Program-made: the position numbers and the translations under genes
In this document: piece by piece, positions 13,601 through 24,456 of the stretch
Layout of the letters: each line of letters opens with the position of its first letter
How positions within the stretch are numbered: position 1 is the first letter of the stretch
NCBI GenBank assembly: GCA_013365325.1
Contig: JABVXV010000009.1
Location: forward strand, 496,001-560,000
Reading direction: 5' to 3'
Origin: Dipetalonema caudispina
Taxonomy: Eukaryota > Nematoda > Chromadorea > Rhabditida > Onchocercidae
Length of the DNA: 64,000 nucleotides
The notes under the pieces: model-generated
Databases searched by the model: none
Told to the model about the DNA's origin: nothing
What the model saw: the letters and a program-made list of their open reading frames with translations, nothing else

Positions 13601-14092
13601 ATGTTTTGAGTTAATCTGTCGAAGCCACTCTGATAGAAGCAATTAATGCTATATACCCTATCCGCTTGCGTTAGAAATAAATAGTGATGTTGAACGATAA
13701 CAACTATGTGATAATTGATACCTGGTGGTTCTTTCTGCAATGTGGTATAAAGACAAATGCTGATTATTTGATTAAGGATCACTTCCGGCTTATATTTCAG
13801 GACATTCGAATTTCCTTTTTCTGTGCGAGAGAAGAGTTGAAAAATGGAACTCGTATTATTCTCTCCTTAATAGTTGTATCTTAGGTATCCCGTTTAATGT
13901 AAATGCTACCTGTATTTCACATCTCACATGACAATCACTTCCGTAGAAAACATTGAAGTAGAATGGAGTGGCAATTGGATTCTGCGAGTAATCTAAATGA
14001 CAATTTTCATTCATAAATCCCTCTATATAAATATGTCCATAAAATGGTTCTTCCGGGTCGAAATGTAATCGTAAGCTATCCGCAAAGCATTC
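10630..14092 (-). CDS. ZP-domain cuticlin-like membrane protein (5' partial)
   Basis: Seven exons recognised on the minus strand: 14092-13910, 13734-13589, 13299-13160, 12498-12206, 11910-11775, 11614-11286, 10824-10630 (stop), 473 aa visible. The first two encode ZP-N (ECFADSLRLHF, FYGHIYIEGF, FLTQADRVYSINCFYQ). The next three encode ZP-C (CTYDVLKDS, VGDRLIHKWSC, PLIYSESLTVAYSVVRAFKF, CDKVQNNCKGIS then PPNCE). A furin-type site, RRKR, lies at visible residues 370-373. A C-terminal membrane helix (LLFQTVIFILLTVLFLTIIF) precedes a short basic tail. This is the cuticlin architecture: the protein is secreted, cleaved before the membrane anchor, and polymerised in cuticle or apical matrix. The exon with signal peptide and start was not found, and the acceptor before 11910 reads CAA, not CAG. 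The exon 13299-13160 donor could instead lie after 13169, but that would lose the conserved Cys. Confidence 0.88.
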
Positions 14093-14349
14093 CTAAAATT
14101 AAATGATGACATGAATGTGTAGCAGAAAAGATTCCTTAGAAGTTAAATCAATTCGTTGTTGATTGTAAAATTTGTTTCAGTAAATTTTTTACGTATAACT
14201 GACGGAACTGACATAAAAATATCCATATGCACTCATCGACATTTTGACGTCAGAAGTTGGCTGATAGATTGGATATTAAGAATTAAAAGGATTGAACAAA
14301 TTTTTACAAGTATTTAGCAATTTACTGAATTTGAATAATACAATTAACG

Positions 14350-15033
14350 CTAAAGACGACGCAGTACTTTATCATCTACCGATTTTATGAGCCATTTTAC
14401 GTCACGTAGATAAGTTAGTAGCTATAAACAAATAGTGCTAATAATATATGTTTAGATTTATCGAAGCGAAAAAGGTGAAAGGATACAATTACCAGTGTTG
14501 GTTGTTGTTCTAATGTCCGTATCCATTGTGACAATAATGCGATAAAGAGTAATTCCGGATGTTGCACTACTGTTGATCGCATCAGGAAGCGAAGAAAGCG
14601 AGTTGAAATGACACCGACTATACTGGGTGGAATTACTTTCGAACTATGTCTCCTCTCATCTATTTAAAAATTAATTTAAATAAAATTCGTCCCGTTTCTA
14701 TCTTGTAGAATAGGGGATGGAAACGTTTAACATGTTGCTTAATTTGTTAATCCACCAGTATTTTCACTATCAATAAGCGCTTTGCAGCCGATTGACATAT
14801 ATGCATTAATGAATTTGAGCTTGTTCCGAAAACAAGTAGCATTTTCAATAATCCAGTATGTACAACTTTGGTTGTGAAAATAATACAAAAATTAGGGTTG
14901 TAGGTTTCTGGTAGTGGCTATTTCTGAATAACTTTACAAAATGATACCAACAACTACCACTCAATTATAACCATTTGGCTAGCATATTAAGGGTCGGAAA
15001 TGACCGTGATTTGACTTCTTGATGAAGACTCAT
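14350..15033 (-). CDS. Unrecognised small helical protein
   Basis: Four minus-strand exons in matching phase: 15033-14972, 14865-14768, 14659-14493, 14421-14350 (stop TAG), 132 aa from the chosen Met. Exon 1 is open further upstream (ERQWKNRNVLTAEI before the Met), so the true start may be earlier. Sequence landmarks are CCTYWIIENATCFRNK, FINAYMSIGCKALI, HPELLFIALLSQWIRT and YLRDVKWLIKSVDDK. The pattern suggests a helical repeat, but I recognise no family. There is no signal peptide. It lies between the TRAIP gene and the ZP gene on the same strand (788 bases after the TRAIP stop). The donor after 14768 is one of two possible phase-1 sites. Confidence 0.5.
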
Positions 15034-15820
15034 AATTTCAGCCGTCAAAACATTCCGATTCTTCCATTGCCGCTCAGATTGGCAATAAATTCAACAATTA
15101 TGCTCAGGAAATCTACAATATTATTTGCTGTGATTTTTTATCAGTAATTAATTATCAATTAAATCATTTATAAACCTTATATATGAAATGATCCTAGAAT
15201 TTAAATCTCTGCAACTTCGAAGAATTTAATTGTTGCTTTATTACTTTCTCCGACAAAATTTTACATCCACGCTCTTATTCCTTACATAATAACAAAAATT
15301 TTGCTAGAGAAGACTAATTTATATTGATGGACATACACTTCAATGATTATATATCCATACTTCAACGATCACGTATTCGTCGGAATAATCTCTTCTTATA
15401 AATCACTTCCTTAATTTCTATATATTATTTACTTCAACTATATCTATCGTCACTCGCTTCGTGAGTGTTATACATTATATATGATTCATGTGCGGTACCC
15501 CTGTTACCCTAGATCAGTTTTACTATAAATGAACAACAAACATCAAAATTCGAAATTTTATTTTTCAAAAGCACAATATATATAGTTCAGTGATCATTTA
15601 TCAAGCTTCACGTCCCACTCTCTTTCTGCTCATTCATCGTTCTATTTTCTCATAAATCTATAACTTACATTTTCTAACTTCTCGACATGATATAAACATA
15701 CCTATGTATATAATCATCATAAATAAAGATTCATAATGTACGATTCGTAATTTCTAGAAAGTTAAGAATCAAAAACAATTAACATGAAAATCGCGGTGCA
15801 TCACAACTGCTATCAATTAT
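15034..15820. other. Intergenic, TRAIP 3' flank
   Basis: Strongly AT-rich, with no open frame of note beyond the upstream extension of the small helical gene to about 15090. It holds the TRAIP 3' UTR and the leader of the next gene on the same strand. Confidence 0.45.
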
Positions 15821-18800
15821 TCAATCTATGGTAATAATTTCATTTCTCAAATCATGGTATCGTGAACATCGAGCTTCTTTTTTTTTACGGTGCTGGATAC
15901 AAGAATTACTCTTCTTCAACGATTCCCTATTTTTCATCATTTGATTACGCTTTACAGTAAGCGTTTTACGTAAATGTCCATGAGAGAATGTTGTAGTGGC
16001 ACACCTTCGAATAATGGGAGGCACAAAAACTTCTTCCATATCGTCCTCAATATTTACTTCCGATTCATTCTTTGTGGCTTTTCCAATCAAACTAAATTAC
16101 ATTTGAAATAATTATTGGATGTTATCAATACAAAACGATTTTTTTGTATCAGCTTTCACAAATTATATTAAAAAGCAATCAGGAAAACTAGGACACAGCA
16201 AACAGTAGCAACATGAAGTTAAAAGCTAGAAGTATTCTCAAAAAAGGGAAGTAGATCAAACACTGGAGCTTTCATTTAATAATCTTTAACATAATTTTTT
16301 GCCTTAAAGTTTCAAATTTTTCAAGAAAACCGACCCAAATAAATCAACGCTAGTTGGATAATTCTCATTGTTACCTAATGAGTTGCCTGATGACTTATAT
16401 CAGCAGCCTATTTCAACGGATCTATATAGGATTCGACTTGTTGCAGCTACATCATATCATGAAAAATACTGACTAAAAGAACAGATAGCACTAATAAATG
16501 TAGCAGTATACTCATTTTAACATCGCACCTAACCTTTCTGCTTCATCCCTGAAGACTGAAATTTCCGACTTGCTTCGAATTGGTGTCGTTCGTTGCATCT
16601 CCTCCACTAGAGCATTATTTCCGGAAGTACTTTTGTATGCCGATGCTATAAGTGAAGATGGGAACATTTTGCGATCATCTACATCAAATGGTGAAAACGA
16701 GTGCTGCCTTGGACTGCAAGAAAAATATATCAACTCAACTAGCAGTGATTGCTTTTTGTCAAACATTTCTAGCAATTCATCTCCTTAGCATGTTCANNNN
16801 NNNNNNNNNNNNNNNNNNNNNNNNNNNNNNNNNNNNNNNNNNNNNNNNNNNNNNNNNNNNNNNNNNNNNNNNNNNNNNNNNNNNNNNNNNNNNNNNCATC
16901 TACATCAAATGGTGAAAACGAGTGCTGCCTTGGACTGCAAGAAAAATATATCAACTCAACTAGCAGTGATTGCTTTTTGTCAAACATTTCTAGCAATTCA
17001 TCTCCTTAGCATGTTCACAACATGTTTGCTCTAAAGCCTAAAAGGCTTTAGAGCAAGCAAGCAGAGCTAGAGCAAGCTTAATGGAACAGGAATAACAAGA
17101 TGCAAGCTTTGGTACACAATTAAGAAAAGTAAACAACCAAGTTAACCTAAAAGCAATAACTTCTTCGAGTGCTGGATTCATAATTGTCTGTGAAGGATCT
17201 ACTCGAGCTGAAGCAAGTTCCTTTTTCAATGCTACATTGAGGTTTTTATGTTCGCTTAGCTGAAAATCGGAATGTCAAAGTAGAACAAGCCGAAGATTGA
17301 AGTAAAAGAAATATATATATATATATATACATACAAACACAGTAGCACAATTCTACGGATCTATGAATGAATGGACGTAGCAGTGTAAGCAGTGTACATC
17401 AGTAGAAATTTGATATTTTGCATCCCATGACTTCCTCTGACATTGGCAAACTTTAACTAACTGACATAACCTGTCTTCAAGGCTTATCAGACAATAAAAA
17501 GAAAGGAGGAGGAAGCGAAGTAGTGAGAAGTGAGAAGAAGAAAAGCATAGTTACTTTTTTCTGTAGCTCGCTGATTTTCTTCCGGTTTTCTTGAAGTTCT
17601 TCTTTTTGATTTTCCACTGTTTTCATGGCGTCTTTCAACTGCCTGCAACAAATTATGAATCATATCTATCAAATATAGCATATTGTGAACCGCATAGCAT
17701 AAGTTAAGCTCAGCAGCACATTTCAATAAGCTGTGATGCGTTCCGCAACAAAGGGTTTTTTTGATAGGTAAAATCATCAGCCGGTTTGTCAACTATTTAA
17801 AAAAAAAAGAATGAAATCCGCATAAGTTGAAGAACAAATCTGTATAAGTTAAAAACGATAAGGATTCCATGCAACCTATTTTTCTAAGAGAGTTCGAGTT
17901 ATAAGGTTTGAAACAACATAACTACGTAATCTAATCTAAAACTGCAGAATATTTCCGGACTGTCATGGGCATTATGATTGTGGCTATACTCCATATCTAA
18001 CCATTAAGATTAAGGACAGAAAAAAATTTTTTTATTACAATAAAGTTCACATCTACTGGTCATTACATTTACAATTTGAAAACATGAAAATGCGGCTACA
18101 TTACCTTCTCAGCAGGGCAATAAATCTCTTCATTTCTAATCCTTCATTGGCAACATATTTATCGATTTCCAAAACAGGTTCATCTTTCATATTACTAAGC
18201 AATTTATAGCTGCAAAAGATAAGAGAACTGTAAACTTAATTTACCTCCCACGTCAATTCCATGCGCCAAATGCGAACATAGCGTTTAATCGAACTATTAA
18301 AGACGGACTTCCTTCGTTAAAATCGGCCTCACGGAAAGCTGAACTGACAGAGCTTAAGCACCTCAGTCAAAGTAGAATAATGCAAGTACTAGCTTGAAAG
18401 CCAAATGGTCTTAGTGATGTATCCAAAAATATTCTAGAAAAATGTATCAAAGCGGTAGTGTGAAGGAGCTCACAATGCAGTAGCTTGCAATCGTTTCCGG
18501 TACTTCTGCAGCTCTTTCTCCATGTCCAGCTGTTTTGTGAGCAAGCCTTCCAGATGCTTAATTTGTTGCACATTTAGTAAAGAAACCGACTCCAAATTTG
18601 TCACTTTTTCCTTCTAAATTTTTAATTTTCATAGGAAAACTTGTTAAAGTCAATATTTGTCGAATTTATCATTTTGTATATTAGGGAAAAGGGACAACAG
18701 AGGGAAAAGGGAAAATTTACACATATTTTTCAATGACTCTTTTTTCCTTGCCTTAATAATCCAGTTTATTGGAAAAGAGTGAGAAGAAAAGCGCTATGTG

Positions 18801-20151
18801 GAAATGAGGAAAAAATGAAATCGACTTAAAATTTCTTTCGAAACTTAAAATATAAGTGGCATATGAGCTGTTACAGCTTAATAAACGCTCGATTCCCAGA
18901 CATAATTAAATATTACCAATAAAAGATTTGCAGCCAAATAAACATTAGCTTCATTTTTGGCCTTAGCAGCAGCCTGTTTCTCCTTCTCGAGGTTATCCAA
19001 AGCATTTTGGAGCTGGAAATATCGCAGTATAATGTACTAATTACTTTAATGCAATTGTATGAAAATAAAAATGTAACAACAGTCACTAGGATTATTCTGC
19101 ACCGCACATATTTCGAATGATTGCCTTTGCCATATATGAAATGATACAGCCTTCTGGCACTCATAAATCATTCTGTGCATAAACACAGAAAATTTCTTGC
19201 CTCGCTCCCGAATGTCCCCTCTCTGGCTATGGTACCAAAAACATCATAGCCAAATTGCATATTTAATTATGCATCATTTGTCCGAAAAATATTTTTCGAA
19301 GAAAGCCTTTATGAATTGGTAAAAATATAAACAAATAGGAAACTTCATTATGCATTTCCAATGGATCAGTGAGATCGGAATTGAAGCTTTTATTTTCTTC
19401 CATTTGGAAAAAGAGCTGTCGAATGAGATCCCTTGTAGTAGTCTTCTTTCGACAAACCGGACACGTTTTACAATTCTGCAATACTCAAGCAAAGATTTCC
19501 CACTGAGACAGTCAAAGATAAAAGAACAGGGAAAGAAGAGCGCCGAATGATACTACAATAAGAAATTAAATCATGAGCCACTAAATACACCTTTAACGAG
19601 TACTACTCTCTATGACACATTTTTATATGAGACTTCAACGAATCCCACGATCTTCACTCTCAAAAACCATTCATCTGTCTAAAACGTTAGTTAGAAGTCG
19701 CAGATTCAGATCACAGCAACCAAACAAAATGAGATAATCATTTTTGGATTTATTTGAGGTTTCTGCAAAAAAATGTCTACCATATATTCTGCCTGTTGTC
19801 CTATTTACGTCGATCAGATAGCATTTCAACGCATACCACTGGCAGTAGGACAGACAATTATCACATAGGGGGAAAGATATGTATATAACGAAAGACATGC
19901 TATCATTGCAGATAAGCAACAGCATACACATCACCTTAATCCTCTAAATTACAAACTGGAGAAAGTGAGTGCAACAGAGAAAAATGAGGAATACAAATGG
20001 AAATAATCTGAAAATAAAATTTTAAATAAAGCTTTACCTCAAGCCATTGTAAAATACAATGTAGATGGAATACATGACCACATCGTACCGCTGCACTTTC
20101 ATTCAAAAGAAGCGCATCCAAACAAATAAGGCACTGTAGTTGTAGAGTCAT
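15821..20151 (-). CDS. TRAIP: TRAIP-type RING E3 ubiquitin ligase
   Basis: Nine minus-strand exons: 20151-20038, 19475-19344, 19012-18917, 18613-18474, 18209-18105, 17642-17555, 17259-17147, 16713-16522, 16091-15821 (stop), 416 aa (human TRAIP 469). The RING-H2 finger has ligands C7, C10, C24, H26, H29, C32, C43 and C46 (CLIC, CGHVFHLHC, NCKTCPVC). It is followed by RDLIRQLFFQ, like the human post-RING segment, and by a long coiled coil (residues about 83-270, for example LQNALDNLEKEK, QLKDAMKTVENQKEELQENR). The tail is Ser/Arg-rich. TRAIP ubiquitylates CMG helicase to unload replisomes in mitosis; the C. elegans counterpart is TRUL-1. The C-terminus lacks the PIP-box-like motif of the vertebrate protein. 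Exon 8 straddles an assembly artefact: a second copy of its acceptor lies beyond the N gap. A likely trans-splice acceptor lies 9 bases before the ATG. Confidence 0.88.
16676..16796. repeat. Copy 1 of 121-bp duplication at scaffold gap
   Basis: Identical to 16897-17017 (constant offset of 221 bases), directly abutting the N run. It contains the acceptor and first bases of TRAIP exon 8. Best explained as overlapping contig ends that were joined by a gap instead of merged. Confidence 0.95.
16797..16896. other. 100-N scaffold gap
   Basis: Exactly 100 Ns, the usual placeholder for a gap of unknown size. It lies inside TRAIP intron 7. Confidence 0.99.
16897..17017. repeat. Copy 2 of 121-bp duplication at scaffold gap
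   Basis: Base-for-base copy of 16676-16796 on the other side of the N run, followed by unique TRAIP intron sequence. Confidence 0.95.
17026..17056. repeat. Perfect 14-bp inverted repeat, 3-base loop
   Basis: Left arm TTGCTCTAAAGCCT (17026-17039), loop AAA, right arm AGGCTTTAGAGCAA (17043-17056). It lies 9 bases from the end of the second duplicated copy and may have disturbed assembly or PCR here. Confidence 0.9.
17311..17329. repeat. (AT)n microsatellite
   Basis: Nineteen bases of alternating AT in TRAIP intron 6. Confidence 0.9.
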
Positions 20152-22702
20152 TTTGATTTTCTAATTGATAACAGTAAACCTGGAAGAACAAAAATAGACT
20201 GATATATTCAATTCAAATTGATAACATCTAGCACTGTCTTTACCAAAGCTTAATGAAATATAATGGTAAGCTTTAATAATAATTAGAATAATTAATTGAT
20301 CTAAAGCACCACTAATCAACCTTCCAAACATGCTAACACTAGCAGGAATAAATTTTAATTTTGGAAGATTTAAATTCAAATTTAAATCTAATCGGCACAA
20401 CACTAACAGCGCAAAATCATCAACAAACTCCATTGTAGACATTGTTGCACAAAGAAATGGGTGAATCAATGATTTTAATATGCAGTTCGGGTCAGAGGTC
20501 ATCGAGTGTACTAAAATGAAAGAAGTGTGTACATACGTTAAGATTTCATTATAACGGGAGAAGGATTGTTATATCATTTATCAATCCTTATGGTATGATC
20601 ATAGGGACTATGTCAATCACGTGAAGACACTATGATATACGTTAATCACGTGATGTGACGTTTGTGATATGATACGATCTAAGCATTGAAGTAAATATAA
20701 CTGAGGATTGAAACGAACCTTTGTAATATTCCATTTAATGATAAACTTAAATTATTTGTTTTTCCGATGAGATTACAATCGTTGAGTGGACGTAAAGAGT
20801 ATTTGGTCAGTCGTAACTGCAACGATCGATTCTATATCCAAAGGAATGGATAAGACGAATTGAAAAATGATGTGAATAGCTTCAGAATATAATGCTTTAT
20901 GGAAGAAGACAAGTGTCCCACAGGATAGACAGCTAATTGATATCTGACATGATTCGATTGTATGATCACTGATTGCAAATAGAACATTCTAAGTTGCAAT
21001 AGTATGAATTCCTTTTCGTGGTATTTTGACTGCGCCTATTCAATGCTACACTCCAATACTGGTAAGGGATCAAAGACAGGTCTTGTCATATGACCTTTGC
21101 ATGTGTTTACCTTATTTCATCAAAACTACTGTCTAGTGAGGATGAAAACTGGTTGATTATCAGTTTTTCGAAATTTCTTTGCGCTTTTGATTTTTCTTCT
21201 CCTCTCCATTATCGTTTTCCTCCTTCGTATTATAGCCATTAGACGGACAGATCTCTTCCATTCCCTCTCCCAAACTATCAATAATACGAGTAGAAATTGC
21301 TAAAAATGCAAATTAGGGCCGAATGAGTGGACGTATGAAGAGAAGAGGCACACATTGGAAGGTCAATCTTGGCTACTTTTGGAAGCTCATTATTAGTCTT
21401 TATGTCCCACTTTGGCTCCATTTCTCCCTTCTTTTCTTCTTCCTCTAACACTAATCTGCTACTATTTATTAGTGGGATGTTTTTTCCTTCCTTTTTTGTT
21501 TTAGCCATTTTCTTTTATTTACCAGAAGTGTCGTTCCGTTGGAAAATTTCCATCCATTTCAACTTTTCTTTCCTTCAGAAATTTCCCAAATGTTTTTTAA
21601 ATTATTTCTAATCTATTCAAAAATACTGCAATACAATTCTTACTGGTAGTATTAGTCACTGATGCCCGAAGGATGAAAAAGAGATAACTGAAAACGAATA
21701 CGCTATCCTTACCTAATGACATTCCAATTTTGCTTCAAATTTGTGAAGAAATGACTTACTTCATGGAAGCTTCATGAGATTTGCTAATGGTATCCACATA
21801 TACCACAGTGAGTATTATCCATAAATAGTGATTCATTCAATGAATTAACCGGGAAGGACACGAAAACTTAATTGGTCTCGAATTTCCAGTAACGCAGCCT
21901 GCTAAATAGATCTACTTTGTAAATCAAATAAATTGCAGCACAACATGCATCATGTTACGCTGCATTCATGCAAGTCGTATTATTGCATTTCCCAAAGGAG
22001 CACTAAGTTTTATTACTTTTGCTCTTGCTAATTCTCGTAGAGAATGCGTTAGACAACAAATTTACTTCGAAATTATTTACAACTACTTTCAATTTCACTC
22101 TTTATTCGTCTTTTCTAAATTTCAAGCCAATTTTATCCTCCGTTTTATCTCTTTTTCTCGGATATAAACTCCATTATCCTTCTTATTTATTATCCAACAA
22201 CTCTATGTCATTATCAGCTATGCTAAAATTTGCTTATTTCACTTGTCACTTTTTTTGATAGTAATGTGAGGCATATTTTAATAAACGACAGTTAACATCT
22301 TGAAGAGTATGGAAGACTGATAGCTATATTAAATGAGATATATCGATATATCCATGAAGTTACTTAATGAAAATATATTTTTCGATCGTTGTTTTTGGAA
22401 TTTGGTCGTAGAGATGGCAATATGACGACGAAGTATCAGCCATGAATCATGCATAAAGTTAATTTTACTACGAAATATTCCATCTTAACTTCTCATCTAG
22501 ATTCTATTATCCAATCCTATCCAATATTTCCACTAATATCAGGCCTAATTTGTCACAATTTTTCAGTCTACCCTTGTCATTTTCATTTTCCAGAATTCAC
22601 TTCTCTGACAAATCATTCAACAGCTTTATCCATACAGTCAGTCAGAGAACTTTTTACGGTTCGAAATCGAATTGTTATTGTAAAATTGCTGTATTTGTCG
22701 TT
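20152..22702. other. Intergenic between TRAIP and Cys-rich gene (divergent promoters)
   Basis: Shared upstream region of two divergent genes. It holds two TCACGTGA boxes (20617, 20646). A minus-strand open frame, 21508-21278, starts with a Lys/Glu-rich stretch (MAKTKKEGKN, LEEEEKKGEMEPKWD) and could be a small gene, but its other strand is a simple pyrimidine tract and I give it low weight. An open frame at 20502-20161 (-) has a DLNLNLNLP repeat and no other support. Confidence 0.4.
20617..20653. promoter_or_regulatory. Paired TCACGTGA E-boxes upstream of TRAIP
   Basis: Two identical AATCACGTGA decamers, with TCACGTGA at 20617-20624 and 20646-20653, 29 bases start to start, about 470-500 bases upstream of the TRAIP ATG. 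TCACGTGA is the core bound by MiT/TFE factors (HLH-30/TFEB) and some other bHLH proteins. The function here is inference. Confidence 0.45.
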
Positions 22703-24456
22703 ATGTGCGATAGGAGTAAAAGGTTTCAATGGACGATCCTTCTAATTGTTTCATCTGCAATCAGTTTGTGTAATGGGGTACGTCGTTAAATATTTATTGG
22801 CTTATTTACATGTATAAAATTCCTTTATACATAAAATTAGCTCTTATTGTTTTAATATTTTTATTGTTTGGTATTGACAATATTTGATTTAAGTCTCAAC
22901 AAGTGATAAATTTCAATTAAAAACTTCAAAAATACCTAACGCAACAACTCGATACAAACATTTAAGAGGGAAGAAAAAGTAAGCCGTAGGTTTTGGAACT
23001 TCTTAGAATGAAGAAATTAATTACAGGCATTCCAGAATGATGCAATTTTTCCTCACTTCCTTAGATCAAATGAAAGATTGGAAAGATCTTTCTAATGTGA
23101 AGTTTTAAAATCATCATTTAGATATGATTTTTTGTACATTTTCTGAATGTTTCAAGGACGGTGTTAACTTCACTTTTAGAATGATTATTGTGAGCATTAT
23201 GCAAACTGTCAACAGCATCTCGAAATTGAGGAACGACACTGTGTAAAGCTGGGAGGAAAGTTAAACCATGTTGGTACTCATTGTATGAAACATGTTGATG
23301 TGGCTCGTACAGCAGTAGATGGTTTGCTTCTGAGAAAGACTGAGATCGAGCGGGATTGTATTAAGAAAAGTGACGGTGGTCAGCCATGGAATCTTAAACA
23401 GTTTAAGGTATCAGAATTTTCTAAAACGCAGTTAGAAAGTAAATTAATAAGTCATCAACTTCTCAGAATTAACTGTGTATGTATGCATAATAAGCAATTG
23501 TCAAATTCAGCGAGCATCTTGTAAACGAGCTATTCAAAGATTTCCGAAGTTATTAACCGATCAGTTTATCGATAAATCGAACATCACTAAAATTGGACAA
23601 TATGACGACATCAAAGCATGCAGGAAATCAGCCCGATTATTACGCAAACAATGTCATATTTTAGGTCGATGTTGCCCTTTAGACAGGTATCGATATTTCT
23701 TGCAATTTAATGCAACCTTTAACCTTTATGGGAATGTTAAAGAAGACTTAGATTTCAGAAGCAAAAATTGTGATATATTTTTCTAGTAGAAAGAGAATTC
23801 CGGCATAACCACTAAAAGAATATGAAAATTGTAGCTTGCTGTAATATCGTTATGGTCAGTAATGCCACTTCACTTAATTTAGATGTTGGGATTCTTCTAA
23901 ACTTCTTCATATTTACCGAAATTAGGAAATATGACATTACTAAAGTTAACTCGCAGTGGTTTCCATGACGACAAGTTGAATTGATGTAGTAGGATCACAA
24001 GTGATCACAACCACATCAAGATCAATCAAACCTTAGAATTCTTTTGCTTCGAATGAAAAATTAAAATCAATCTGTTTCTACTCTAATTTCAAAATCCATT
24101 CTGGTTCATAGGTAAATTTATTTCCAAAACAATGTTCGCAAGATCGAACTGAATTATATGATAGAGGTTGTTTAACAATGGAATACTACACCTCTCAAGT
24201 AAAAGCTTGAAAATTAGAAATTGACGTGTGGAATTCATATTTGATTTCTAAATCTTCATCATCCCGTCTAACCAAACATCTCTTTATTAATCTACTTCTT
24301 TGTCCTTGATTAAAATTTCTTAATTGATCAAAGCTATCTGTAGATAATATTTTCAGCTGTTCAGGATTGGGAACTATTCAATCGCAACTTTCATCAGCAA
24401 TTACGTTTTTACACCGTCTCAGATTGAAATGCTTGGAACAGAAGAATCGCTATTAA
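22703..24456 (+). CDS. Secreted 12-cysteine protein, unrecognised family
   Basis: Four exons: 22703-22777, 23180-23407, 23511-23686, 24357-24456 (stop), 192 aa, phases consistent, all GT-AG. Exon 1 encodes a signal peptide (KRFQWTILLIVSSAISLCNG). The mature part has 12 Cys (NDYCEHYANC, ERHC, GTHC, ERDC, RASC, KACRKS, RKQC, LGRCC, SCSG, LKCLE), which could form six disulfides, and many Lys/Arg. There is no membrane anchor, so it is likely released. It may belong to one of the nematode Cys-rich secreted families such as DUF19-like, but I cannot confirm that. A closer acceptor (CATAG before 24118) would end the frame at once, so 24357 is preferred. Confidence 0.75.

Noticed and set aside
16652..16996. 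Frames running through the N gap
   Set aside because: They translate unknown bases and the duplicated contig end; not real.
20161..20502. 113-codon minus-strand frame just upstream of TRAIP
   Set aside because: Begins directly at the presumed TRAIP trans-splice acceptor, contains a DLNLNLNL simple repeat, and has no partner exon or known motif.
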